From an uncultured Porphyromonadaceae bacterium (GTDB lineage: Bacteria > Bacteroidota > Bacteroidia > Bacteroidales > Muribaculaceae), in assembly GCA_947174305.1 (NCBI GenBank), contig CAMWIH010000007.1, positions 1 through 38,128 on the forward strand: a stretch of DNA of 38,128 nt. The letters are read 5' to 3'. Both the position numbers and the translations under genes were made by a program. This document shows, in pieces, positions 7,568-15,687 of this stretch. Below the pieces are notes generated by a model. That model was not told the origin of the DNA. It saw only the letters and a program-made list of their open reading frames with translations, and did no database searches. The stretch's first letter is position 1; each line of letters starts with the position of its first letter.

Positions 7568-10546
7568 ATGAAAAACTTCGATGAGAACATGCTTAGCCGT
7601 CTCTACCTTAAGGACACGGCATTCAAGGACCTGATGCAACGCCGCATCTTCAATGTATTGCTAATCGCCACCCCCTACGATGCCTTCATGCTTGAGGAGG
7701 ATGGACGCGTGGATGAGCAGGTGTATTTCGAATATGTAGGCTTGAATCTGTCGTCGCCGCCGCGCTTCACCATGGTCGCCAATTATGAGGAGGCGCGCGA
7801 GGTGCTTGCCTCCAAGCCTTTCGACCTGATCATCGCGATGCCGGGTGTGGATATAAGCGAGACCTTCCGCGAGGCGGTGGAGATTGACCGACTCTATCCG
7901 GACACTCCTTTCGTGGTGCTGACGCCCTTCTCCAAGGAGGTGAGACGCAAGATAGCCAACGAGGATATGCGCGGAGTGGATTACGTGTTCTCCTGGCTCG
8001 GTAACGTTGACCTTATCCTGGCCATAATAAAGCTCATCGAAGACAGGATGAATGCCGAGAACGACATAAATGAAGTCGGCGTGCAGGCAATAATCCTTGT
8101 GGAAGACTCCATCCGGTTCTATTCCTCCATTCTCCCGAACCTTTTCAAGTTTCTCCTCAAGCAATCGAAGCGTTTCGCCACTGAAGCCCTCAACGAGCAT
8201 GAGCAGATGATGCGAATGCGCGGACGCTCAAAGGTGCTCCTGGCGCGCGACTATGAGGAGGCCATGGCACTGGTGGATAAATATGGCGACAACCTGTTGG
8301 GAGTGATCACCGACTCGCGCTTCCCCAAGGATGGGGAGAAAGACCCGCACGCCGGGATGAAGCTCTGCGAGGAGATACACAAACGCTATCCCTATATGCC
8401 TGTCATCATGGAGAGCCAGGAGAGCGCTAACCGCTTTCCGGCCGAAGCGAGGGGATATACCTTCATTGACAAGAATTCAAAGACCCTTGCCCTCGATCTG
8501 CGTGAGGCAGTGTCGAAGAAATTCGGATTCGGAGATTTCATCGTGCGCGACCCGGAGAGCGGAAATGAGCTTATGCGTATCCGCAACCTGAAAGATCTGC
8601 AGAAGAACATCGACCGTATCCCGCCCGGTGCGCTCTATTATTATTGCGGAAACAACAGCATCTCGCGCTGGCTCTATTCGCGTGCGCTCTTCCCGATTGC
8701 CAACCTACTGAAGAATTTCAAGTTTAACGATCTGGAGGAGGCCACCAGGGTGAGGAAGCTCATTTTTGAGTCGATCGTGAAATACCGGCGGATGAAGAAC
8801 CGCGGTGTGGTGGCCATCTTCGACAAAGACCTCTACGACAACTACAGCAACTTCGCCCGCATCGGCGAGGGGTCGTTAGGAGGGAAGGGACGTGGCCTGG
8901 CCTTCATCGACTCGATAATAAAGCGTCATCCGGTATGCGACGACTTCGACGGCGTGCAGATAACGATTCCCCACACGGTGGTGGTCTGCACCGACATATT
9001 CGATGAGTTCATGGATAGCAACGGCCTTTATCCCATGGCGCTTTCCGATGCACCTGACGAGGAGATATTGAAGCATTTCCTTGAGGCCAAGCTTCCTGAC
9101 GAGGTGGTGTCTGACCTCATGGCTTTTTTTGAGGTGGTGAAGCGTCCGTTGGCCGTCAGAAGCAGTTCGTTGCTTGAAGATTCGCACTATCAGCCTTTTG
9201 CCGGTATATATTCCACGTATATGATTCCTTACGTGGAGGATGAGAAGAAACGCCGGAAAATCATCTGCGATGCTGTGAAGAGTGTGTATGCCTCTGTTTT
9301 CTTCAAAGACTCGAAGGCCTATATGAACGCCACGAGCAACGTGATTGACCAGGAGAAGATGGCTGTGATACTCCAGGAGGTGGCCGGCGAATATCACGAC
9401 GGGTTCTATTACCCGAGTTTCTCGGGCGTGGGGCGTTCGCTGAACTATTATCCCGTGAATGATGAGAAATCGGAAGAGGGTGTAGTGGAAGTTGCCGTAG
9501 GTTTGGGAAAATATATAGTTGACGGCGGCCTGGCGCTCCGTTTCTCACCGAAGCATCCAACCCAGATAATACAGACCTCAACCGTGGAGACAGCACTCCG
9601 CGACACGCAGCGCAATCTATTCGCACTCCCCTCCACCGTGGGAGATGATTATGAATTCAAGGTTGACGACAGTTTCAACATTGTCAAGATTCCTGTGGCT
9701 GATGCCGCGAAGACAGGAGCCTTGAAATACCTTGTATCCACCTTCGACCTCTATGACGGCCTTATCCGCGACAGTGATTTGGGGAAGGGACGGAAACTTG
9801 TTACATTTGCCAATGTGCTCAAGCATGGGGTGTTCCCGTTGGCTGAGATTCTCGATTTCATGCTCTCCACGGGTCAATATGAGATGGGACGCCCTGTGGA
9901 GATAGAATTTGCGGGCAACATCAATCCAACCAAGGGGAAGAATGGCGAGAAAGGCACGGTATATTGGCTGCAGATACGTCCGATTGTGGATAAGAAGGAG
10001 ATGCTCGACGACAAGATACTTGATGTGCCCGACGATAAGCTGATCCTGCGTTCCGATACTGCCTTAGGACACGGCATTATGGATAATGTGCATTACCTGG
10101 TCTATGTCAAGCCCGAGAATTTCAATTCCTCCTACAATCCGGAGGTGGCTCAGGAGATTGAGAAGATAAATTCGGAGATGGTGGCCGCCGGGGAACCGTA
10201 CGTATTGATTGGGCCCGGACGTTGGGGTTCTTCCGATTCTGCGTTGGGAGTTCCTGTGAAGTGGCCTCAGATTTCGGGAGCTCGGCTCATTGTTGAAACG
10301 GCATTGCCGGGCTATCGCATAGAGCCGTCGCAGGGCACTCACTTCTTCCAGAACCTCACCAGTTTCGGTGTGGGTTATTTCACGGTTGATCCGGCCGGAG
10401 GGAACGGATACATAGACACGGAATATCTCGCGTCGCTTCCCGCGGAGAGGGAAACCGAGAGGGTGAAGGTGGTTAAATTCGACCGACCCCTGATGATAGC
10501 CATAAACGGCCGCAAATCAAAAGGGATTGTGGAGAAGCCGGAATAA
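7568..10546 (+). CDS. Tandem receiver / PEP-synthase-type ATP-grasp protein (no phosphohistidine domain)
   Basis: This 992-residue cytoplasmic protein opens with two receiver-like folds. The first (about 27-165) is degenerate: strand three reads DLIIAMPGVD, with no Asp at the phosphoacceptor place. The second (about 170-330) looks complete, with acidic pair E179/D180, candidate phosphoacceptor D249 in GVITDSRFP and K302. Then comes a pyruvate phosphate dikinase PEP/pyruvate-binding (ATP-grasp) domain, with GEGSLGGKGRG at 433-443 and AVRSSS at 529-534. The swivelling phosphohistidine domain and the PEP-binding barrel of true PEP synthases are absent; the C-terminal part has a conserved-looking GPGRWGSSDS segment. 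It is often labelled PEP synthase, but full catalysis is unlikely. A signal-controlled nucleotide-binding or phosphotransfer role is inference. Confidence 0.85.
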   Translation: MKNFDENMLSRLYLKDTAFKDLMQRRIFNVLLIATPYDAFMLEEDGRVDEQVYFEYVGLNLSSPPRFTMVANYEEAREVLASKPFDLIIAMPGVDISETFREAVEIDRLYPDTPFVVLTPFSKEVRRKIANEDMRGVDYVFSWLGNVDLILAIIKLIEDRMNAENDINEVGVQAIILVEDSIRFYSSILPNLFKFLLKQSKRFATEALNEHEQMMRMRGRSKVLLARDYEEAMALVDKYGDNLLGVITDSRFPKDGEKDPHAGMKLCEEIHKRYPYMPVIMESQESANRFPAEARGYTFIDKNSKTLALDLREAVSKKFGFGDFIVRDPESGNELMRIRNLKDLQKNIDRIPPGALYYYCGNNSISRWLYSRALFPIANLLKNFKFNDLEEATRVRKLIFESIVKYRRMKNRGVVAIFDKDLYDNYSNFARIGEGSLGGKGRGLAFIDSIIKRHPVCDDFDGVQITIPHTVVVCTDIFDEFMDSNGLYPMALSDAPDEEILKHFLEAKLPDEVVSDLMAFFEVVKRPLAVRSSSLLEDSHYQPFAGIYSTYMIPYVEDEKKRRKIICDAVKSVYASVFFKDSKAYMNATSNVIDQEKMAVILQEVAGEYHDGFYYPSFSGVGRSLNYYPVNDEKSEEGVVEVAVGLGKYIVDGGLALRFSPKHPTQIIQTSTVETALRDTQRNLFALPSTVGDDYEFKVDDSFNIVKIPVADAAKTGALKYLVSTFDLYDGLIRDSDLGKGRKLVTFANVLKHGVFPLAEILDFMLSTGQYEMGRPVEIEFAGNINPTKGKNGEKGTVYWLQIRPIVDKKEMLDDKILDVPDDKLILRSDTALGHGIMDNVHYLVYVKPENFNSSYNPEVAQEIEKINSEMVAAGEPYVLIGPGRWGSSDSALGVPVKWPQISGARLIVETALPGYRIEPSQGTHFFQNLTSFGVGYFTVDPAGGNGYIDTEYLASLPAERETERVKVVKFDRPLMIAINGRKSKGIVEKPE

Positions 10547-10624
10547 CCTGACAACTACAACTTATTGTGAAAATACACTCAAAACCAACAATATTAATAT
10601 ACTCTAAACCAACTGTAATATATT

Positions 10625-13123
10625 ATGAGAAAAAAGATTACTGTTACTCTATTGCTTTCGGTGCTATTGGCTGCGAATGCCAGAGAGATCACACCGCAGG
10701 AAGCAGAAAGCGTCGCCTCTGATTTCTTCAGATCAAAAGGCGTTGCCTACAAGCCCTCATTGCGTGAGGCCAAGATGAATCAGAAAAGGGCGGGTTCATC
10801 CACTGCCACAAACCCTTATTATGTGTATAATGCCGGTGATAAACAGGGATTTGTAATTATATCAGGTGATGACCGAAGCGACAAGGTGCTGGGATATTCC
10901 GACACCGGGGCATTCGATGCAACTAACCTTCCTCCTCAGCTCTCCCGGCTGCTTGATTGCTATGCAGAGAATCTCGATAAAAACCTTTCAGGGAAAGGCA
11001 CCCATTCCTCATGGAAAGTGGGGTCTGCACGGGTTGAAGGGAAACAGGTGTTGCTCGAAACAGCCAACTGGGGGCAGGGTTATCCCTACAACGCAGACTG
11101 TCCCACGATAGGGGATGTGCAGGCTCCCACCGGCTGTGTGGCTACTGCCATGGCAATCATGATGAAATTCCATAACTGGCCCGGAAACTATGAATGGGCG
11201 TCGATGCCTAAGAACACGGAGTCCGACCCGATTGACTATGAGAAGCAGTATGCTTCATTGGCAAAACTGATGAGGGATGCCGGCGAGGCTGTCTATATGA
11301 GCTACGGACCCGACGAGAGCGGGGCTCAGATGCCTTGGGTGGGTCATGCACTCCAGACACCGTTCCAGTATTCTTCCGATTGCCAGTTCATATATACAAG
11401 GAAACATTCCGAAGAGGAGAACCTTTCATTGTTGAGAGGCAATCTTGACAAGGGATTCCCCGTGATTTACAGCGGTTCGGGAAGTGGCAGCCATGCGTTC
11501 ATTATCGACGGATATGATGAGGATAACTATCATGTCAACTGGGGATGGGATGGCTCATGCAACGGCTATTTCAATCTTAATGCCCTTAAGCCGACCGAGG
11601 AATCCGATTTCTCAAACGATACCGGCATGGTCATCAACATAATCCCCGACAAGGTGGGTAACAATCTTTCCGAATGCTGCATCGACTTTAACCTCTGGGC
11701 AGGCGGAGATGTGGCCGAACCCATGAACATAAGTGTGGAGGATGTAAAGAAAGGGGAGCCTTTCCATATCCTGCCTGGAAGTGTCCTGATTCCGGCGCAT
11801 TATTCCGGCGAGGTCGGAATTGCCCTTGTGGGTGCTGACGATAAAATCAAAGAGGTATTAAAATCAGAGCCTGTTACAGGATATGATGAGTATTACGGAA
11901 GAAGTTTCAGATTCCTTTCCGTTGTGGCTAATTCTGATATCGATCCCACCGACAGATTGCAGGTTGTGGCTAAAAATGATAAGGATGGCTACTTCAAGTT
12001 GGTCGGTGGCACAATTGAGAGTCCTTCATACATCGGAGTGACCGGAAATAAACCGCGTCGTGGGAAAATCAAGTTTAATATAGGTGACGGCGTTGAATTC
12101 AAATGCGACACCGATTGGAACATGAATGGCAGTGACGGTCTCGGAACGATTCCCAAGGGAGAAAAAGAGGTGGAGGTGTTGCGTGGGTTGACACTCTATT
12201 TTGATTTTTCCACTTCAAATTATGATCCGAAGCAGTATGCCATATTTCAGGTTAACGGACCGTTGATTTATGGCGACATAATAATGGCTACTAATGAGAG
12301 AGAGAGGTATGAGTTTGACATTGCCGGAGATCATGAGGTGAAGGTGTCGCTTGCAACCCTTCATGATGAGAGATTTGATCTTGCACAAGCCGGTACACTG
12401 AGAGATAAGATTTCTCCTTCAGATGCCAATGGCGTAAGGGATCTTGTATTGAGCGGGAAGATGAATATGGACGACTTCATGTATATCCGAGACAATATGC
12501 CGTGTGTGCGTGTGCTTGATATGAAGAATGTGACTATTGAGGGATGCACGACAACTGATGAATCTTACGTCAAGTCTCCTCAGGAGTATGCTGCCGATGA
12601 GATGCCGAATTTCGGCCTTGTAAATCTGCATCATTCGTATATTGAGAATTTAATCCTTCCGGAAAATCTGAAAAGCATAGGGAATAATTCCATGGTGCAT
12701 TTCAAGATAGAGGGATTATCGATACCTGTTGGTGTCACTTCAATCGGTATGAATGCATTTTATGCCAACCGCAACCTTAAGTCCGTTGAGCTGCTTAATC
12801 CTAAGCCGGTGGCCATTCAAGACTGTGTATTTGTCGAGACACCCTGTCCGGAAGGGGGCACACTCTATGTTCCGAAGGGATCAGCGTCCAAATTCCGTGT
12901 CGCAGACGTATGGAAAGACTTTGGAAACATTGTGGAAGGCGCGATGCCGGAATGGTCTTCAGTAGCGGAGATTTCCGGGGATGGAATGGAGATAATTAAT
13001 GTATATTCAATTGACGGCACCTCTGTCATAAGAGGTGGTTCGAAGGCCGACCTTCAAAATCTCGATGCCGGAATTTACATCGTAAAAGATGGCAAGACAA
13101 CATTTAAGGTGTCGGTTAAGTAA
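10625..13123 (+). CDS. Secreted C10 family cysteine protease with BspA-like LRR and C-terminal sorting-like tail
   Basis: This 832-residue protein has a signal peptide (about 1-19, cleavage after ANA), a Spi-type inhibitory prodomain (about 20-110), and a streptopain-like C10 domain. The catalytic Cys is C171 in PTGCVATAMA and the catalytic His is H290 in SHAFIIDGYD, followed by the NWGWDG segment at 305-310. The middle looks beta-rich. Residues around 675-780 carry repeats of the BspA leucine-rich type (LPENLKSIG, IPVGVTSIGMNAF). The final 40 residues end with DAGIYIVKDGK, resembling a type A type-IX-secretion tail. It should be a zymogen endopeptidase acting outside the cell. It lies 78 bp after the receiver/ATP-grasp gene, without a clear promoter match, and is followed by two hairpins. 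Confidence 0.9.
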   Translation: MRKKITVTLLLSVLLAANAREITPQEAESVASDFFRSKGVAYKPSLREAKMNQKRAGSSTATNPYYVYNAGDKQGFVIISGDDRSDKVLGYSDTGAFDATNLPPQLSRLLDCYAENLDKNLSGKGTHSSWKVGSARVEGKQVLLETANWGQGYPYNADCPTIGDVQAPTGCVATAMAIMMKFHNWPGNYEWASMPKNTESDPIDYEKQYASLAKLMRDAGEAVYMSYGPDESGAQMPWVGHALQTPFQYSSDCQFIYTRKHSEEENLSLLRGNLDKGFPVIYSGSGSGSHAFIIDGYDEDNYHVNWGWDGSCNGYFNLNALKPTEESDFSNDTGMVINIIPDKVGNNLSECCIDFNLWAGGDVAEPMNISVEDVKKGEPFHILPGSVLIPAHYSGEVGIALVGADDKIKEVLKSEPVTGYDEYYGRSFRFLSVVANSDIDPTDRLQVVAKNDKDGYFKLVGGTIESPSYIGVTGNKPRRGKIKFNIGDGVEFKCDTDWNMNGSDGLGTIPKGEKEVEVLRGLTLYFDFSTSNYDPKQYAIFQVNGPLIYGDIIMATNERERYEFDIAGDHEVKVSLATLHDERFDLAQAGTLRDKISPSDANGVRDLVLSGKMNMDDFMYIRDNMPCVRVLDMKNVTIEGCTTTDESYVKSPQEYAADEMPNFGLVNLHHSYIENLILPENLKSIGNNSMVHFKIEGLSIPVGVTSIGMNAFYANRNLKSVELLNPKPVAIQDCVFVETPCPEGGTLYVPKGSASKFRVADVWKDFGNIVEGAMPEWSSVAEISGDGMEIINVYSIDGTSVIRGGSKADLQNLDAGIYIVKDGKTTFKVSVK

Positions 13124-13148
13124 CCGCATCTCCAATCTGCAAGTCTTG

Positions 13149-13169
13149 ATGTAGCGAAAGCTACATTTT
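13149..13169 (+). terminator. Short hairpin with GAAA loop after the C10 protease
   Basis: ATGTAGC at 13149-13155 pairs with GCTACAT at 13160-13166 around a GAAA tetraloop, followed by a short T-run. It begins 25 bp after the stop codon and is probably a first, weak terminator. Confidence 0.55.
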
Positions 13170-13181
13170 CAAAGATAATGG

Positions 13182-13228
13182 AAAACCTTGCAATTATAAA
13201 GTTCAACTTTATAATTGCAAGGTTTTTT
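13182..13228. terminator. Strong bidirectional terminator hairpin
   Basis: CCTTGCAATTATAAAG at 13186-13201 pairs perfectly with 13207-13222 around a 5-nt loop. Six Ts follow on the + strand and AAAA precedes it, so it can work in both directions. It separates the C10 protease from the convergent fructan-utilisation arm. Confidence 0.85.
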
Positions 13229-13283
13229 ATCAAGCCATAGAGGATAATTAACCTCAAGTAAGAGGAGGGAGGCATTAAGAAAT

Positions 13284-13345
13284 AATAAATCTTTCCGTGA
13301 AAAACGGAAAGATTTATTGAAAAGTTTCCGATTTTTACGGAAACT
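13284..13345 (-). terminator. Twin hairpins sharing TTTCCG/CGGAAA arms, terminating the kinase transcript
   Basis: A perfect 15-bp stem lies at 13284-13298 and 13304-13318. A smaller stem, GTTTCCG at 13325-13331 with CGGAAAC at 13339-13345, lies next to it. Read on the minus strand, the small hairpin begins about 17 nt after the kinase stop and is followed by TTTTC. The TTTCCG/CGGAAA arms of the two hairpins are interchangeable, so alternative pairings are possible. Confidence 0.7.
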
Positions 13346-13361
13346 ATGGTCATGATGATTC

Positions 13362-14249
13362 TTATGCCCCTACAATTTCAGGGGGAAGGATGGGCATTGC
13401 GCCTTTCTGGGTGCAGACGTATGCGGAAGTGCGCACGGCTTTGTCGTGAGCCTCTTTCACGCTCTTGCCCTGAAGGATGGAGGCGATGAAGGCGGCGGTG
13501 AAGGAATCGCCGGCACCTACAGTATCGGCAACCTCAACCTTGGGAGTGGGAAGGAAGCTTACGTTTCCGGGTGTAAACACGTAGCTGCCGTTCACACCGC
13601 AGGTGAGAATGAGCATCTTGAGGTTATATTTGCCGAGAAGGATCCAGCATTTATCCTGAAGATCAATTCCGGGATAACCAAACATACGACTCACTGTCAC
13701 AAGCTCCTCGTCGTTTATCTTGAGGATATTGCAACGCTCCATAGAGTTTTCAAGAATCTCCTTTGTGTAGAAGCCCTGGCGGAGGTTGACATCAAAAACG
13801 ATCAGCGGATCGTTCTCCTCAGGAATGGCATCAAGAAACTTGTTGATAGTCTCTCTTGAGACAACATTACGCTGTGCAAGCGAACCGAAACAGAATGCGG
13901 AGGTCTCCTTTGCAAGATCCTCAAGTTCGGGAGTGAAGTTGATGTTGTCCCAAGCTACGTTCTCCTTAATATCATATACAGGCACGCCATTGGGGTCGAG
14001 CTCCACCTGCACGGTGCCTGTGGGGTAAGGAACGGTCTGGAGGATATACTTCACATTCTGACGGTCAAAATTCTCTTTAAGTTCGTGGCCGAGCGGGTCA
14101 TCTCCGATTGCACTGCAGGCACGGCTGTCAAGACCGAACTGAGAAACGTGATAAGCGAAGTTGGCGGGTGCGCCACCGATTTTCTTGCCTTCGGGGAGGA
14201 CATCCCAAAGAGCCTCGCCCATTCCTACTACTTTCATATTATTTTTCAT
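13362..14249 (-). CDS. PfkB-family fructokinase
   Basis: This 295-residue cytoplasmic kinase shows both PfkB signatures: the substrate-side GGAPANFAYH near residues 25-34 and the ATP-side DTVGAGDSFTAAF with catalytic base D248. The length is normal for sugar kinases of this family. The ribokinase-type N-terminal sequence and its position after a GH32 fructanase and an MFS sugar importer on the same strand point to phosphorylation of imported fructose, comparable to the fructokinase of the B. thetaiotaomicron fructan locus. The sugar specificity is inferred from context. Translation may begin at M1 or M5. The 208 bp before it hold a palindromic repeat array that the operon transcript would cross. 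Confidence 0.92.
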   Translation of the reverse strand: MKNNMKVVGMGEALWDVLPEGKKIGGAPANFAYHVSQFGLDSRACSAIGDDPLGHELKENFDRQNVKYILQTVPYPTGTVQVELDPNGVPVYDIKENVAWDNINFTPELEDLAKETSAFCFGSLAQRNVVSRETINKFLDAIPEENDPLIVFDVNLRQGFYTKEILENSMERCNILKINDEELVTVSRMFGYPGIDLQDKCWILLGKYNLKMLILTCGVNGSYVFTPGNVSFLPTPKVEVADTVGAGDSFTAAFIASILQGKSVKEAHDKAVRTSAYVCTQKGAMPILPPEIVGA

Positions 14250-14274
14250 TTAAAGTTACGCAATTGATTTTAGT

Positions 14275-14446
14275 CGGACGCACCGTGGTGCGTCCCTACG
14301 GTTTTGGTTTTGCAATCGAATGCCGGACGCACCGTGGTGCGTCCCTACGGTTTAGGTTTTGCAATCGAATGCCGGACGCACCGTGGTGCGTCCCTACGGT
14401 TTAGGTTTTGCAATCGAATGTAGGGACGCACCATGGTGCGTCCGCA
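14275..14446. repeat. 49-bp tandem array carrying a GGACGCACC/GGTGCGTCC palindrome, closed by an inverted copy
   Basis: Units start at 14275, 14324 and 14373, exactly 49 bp apart. Each has the palindrome GGACGCACC-GT-GGTGCGTCC, then CTACGG and a spacer containing TTTTGCAATCGAATG. Copies differ by only about one base in the spacer. A fourth palindrome (about 14421-14446) has an AT centre, and its flanks (GTAGGG on the left, CCGCAC on the right) are those of the opposite orientation, so the array is bounded by outward-symmetric ends. It lies between the MFS and kinase genes. It resembles a REP/MITE-type element; no transposase is nearby. Confidence 0.9.
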
Positions 14447-14457
14447 CATTCAGATAT

Positions 14458-15654
14458 TTATTTTGATTCTACGGGATTCTTGATCTTGAGAGTATAGAAC
14501 GCGAGATACAGCACACCGAGAGTCATCACTGCCACGGCCCCGGCCACACCTACTGCATCCTGAGCGAAGCCCATGCAGAGAGGGAACACCGTGCCTCCGA
14601 AAAGACCCATGATCATAAGGCCTGACACCTCATTCTTCTCGTTGGGCTGGCGGTTGAGAGCCTGTGCGAACACCACAGAGAAGATGTTGGAGTTGCCGAA
14701 ACCGATGCAGGCGATTGCGCAGAGCACCAGTGTCTGCGAAGTGGCCACGAAGAGTCCGACCATACCGAGAAGCATGCAGAACACGCTGAAAGCGAAGAAG
14801 CTCTTTGCCGACATCTTGGCGAGGATAACGGAACCGAGGAGACAGCCGCCGGTGCGGAAGTAGAAATATATCTGGGTTCCGAGCACGGCCTCTTCAACGC
14901 TGAGACCGAAACGTTCGCTGAGAATCTGAGGGGCGAAAGTGTTGGTTCCCACATCGATGCCTACGTGACACATGATTCCGAGGAAGCAGAGCAACACGAA
15001 AGGTATGCGGAGCAACACGATACATTCCTTCACGCCGGTCACCTTGTCGGGACGCTCCTCTTCAATTGGTGTGGCACCGAGAGCCGCAATAGAGAGGAGA
15101 CAGATTGCACCGAAAATCGGGAAGAGTATTCTCCAGGTGAGACCGAGCGTAGGCATCAATGCGGCCGCGCCCCAAGCCATGAGGTAAGGTGCGAGCAGGG
15201 AAGCGAGCGCCTTCACGAACTGACCGAAGGTAAGGGTCGAAGCCAGGCGAGCAGGATTGATAAGACCCGAAACGAGCGGGTTGAGGGAGGTCTGCATCAC
15301 GGCATTTCCGATTCCGAGGAGGGAGAATGCTATGAGCATAGTGTAGTAGCCATCGTTGAAGATGGGGATTATCAGCGACACGAGAGTGAGGATGAGCGAG
15401 AACATCACGGTTTTCTTACGGCCAATCTTATTCATCAGCATTCCGGTGGGAACGGAGAAGATGAGGAACCAGAAGAATACCAGAGAGGGGATGAAACCCG
15501 CCTGAGCACTCGAAAGGTTGTGGTCGGCCTTGACGAAGTTGGTTGCCGAACCCACAAGGTCAACAAAGCCCATGGAGAAGAAGCAGAGCATCACGGGGAT
15601 AAACTGCATCACCATATTCTTGGGCGCTGAAGGTGTGTTAACAGTTGTTGCCAT
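14458..15654 (-). CDS. MFS sugar importer of the FucP/GluP type (fructose importer by context)
   Basis: This 398-residue inner-membrane protein has about twelve hydrophobic helices. It carries the MFS loop NKIGRKKT between helices 2 and 3 and the segment GIGNAVMQTSLNPL, typical of the fucose/glucose-galactose:proton symporter branch. It sits 33 bp downstream of the GH32 stop on the same strand and is followed by the fructokinase. Import of fructose released in the periplasm is therefore the likely job, as for the MFS importer in the B. thetaiotaomicron fructan locus. The substrate is inferred, not read from binding residues. Translation starts with MATTVNTPSAPKNM, a short polar tail before helix 1. 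Confidence 0.9.
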   Translation of the reverse strand: MATTVNTPSAPKNMVMQFIPVMLCFFSMGFVDLVGSATNFVKADHNLSSAQAGFIPSLVFFWFLIFSVPTGMLMNKIGRKKTVMFSLILTLVSLIIPIFNDGYYTMLIAFSLLGIGNAVMQTSLNPLVSGLINPARLASTLTFGQFVKALASLLAPYLMAWGAAALMPTLGLTWRILFPIFGAICLLSIAALGATPIEEERPDKVTGVKECIVLLRIPFVLLCFLGIMCHVGIDVGTNTFAPQILSERFGLSVEEAVLGTQIYFYFRTGGCLLGSVILAKMSAKSFFAFSVFCMLLGMVGLFVATSQTLVLCAIACIGFGNSNIFSVVFAQALNRQPNEKNEVSGLMIMGLFGGTVFPLCMGFAQDAVGVAGAVAVMTLGVLYLAFYTLKIKNPVESK

Positions 15655-15687
15655 TATTATCGTTTCAATGTTGGATTAAACCTGTTA

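Noticed and set aside
7568-10546. Annotation as a functional phosphoenolpyruvate synthase
   Set aside because: Only the ATP-grasp part is recognisable; the phosphohistidine motif and PEP-binding barrel needed for the reaction were not found.
14108-14404. 98-codon open frame over the palindrome array
   Set aside because: It translates the repeat itself and the antisense of the kinase start; no independent coding signal.
14275-14446. CRISPR-like repeat array
   Set aside because: The 49-bp periodicity includes almost identical spacers, so there are no unique spacers, and no cas genes are nearby; it is a palindromic tandem repeat.
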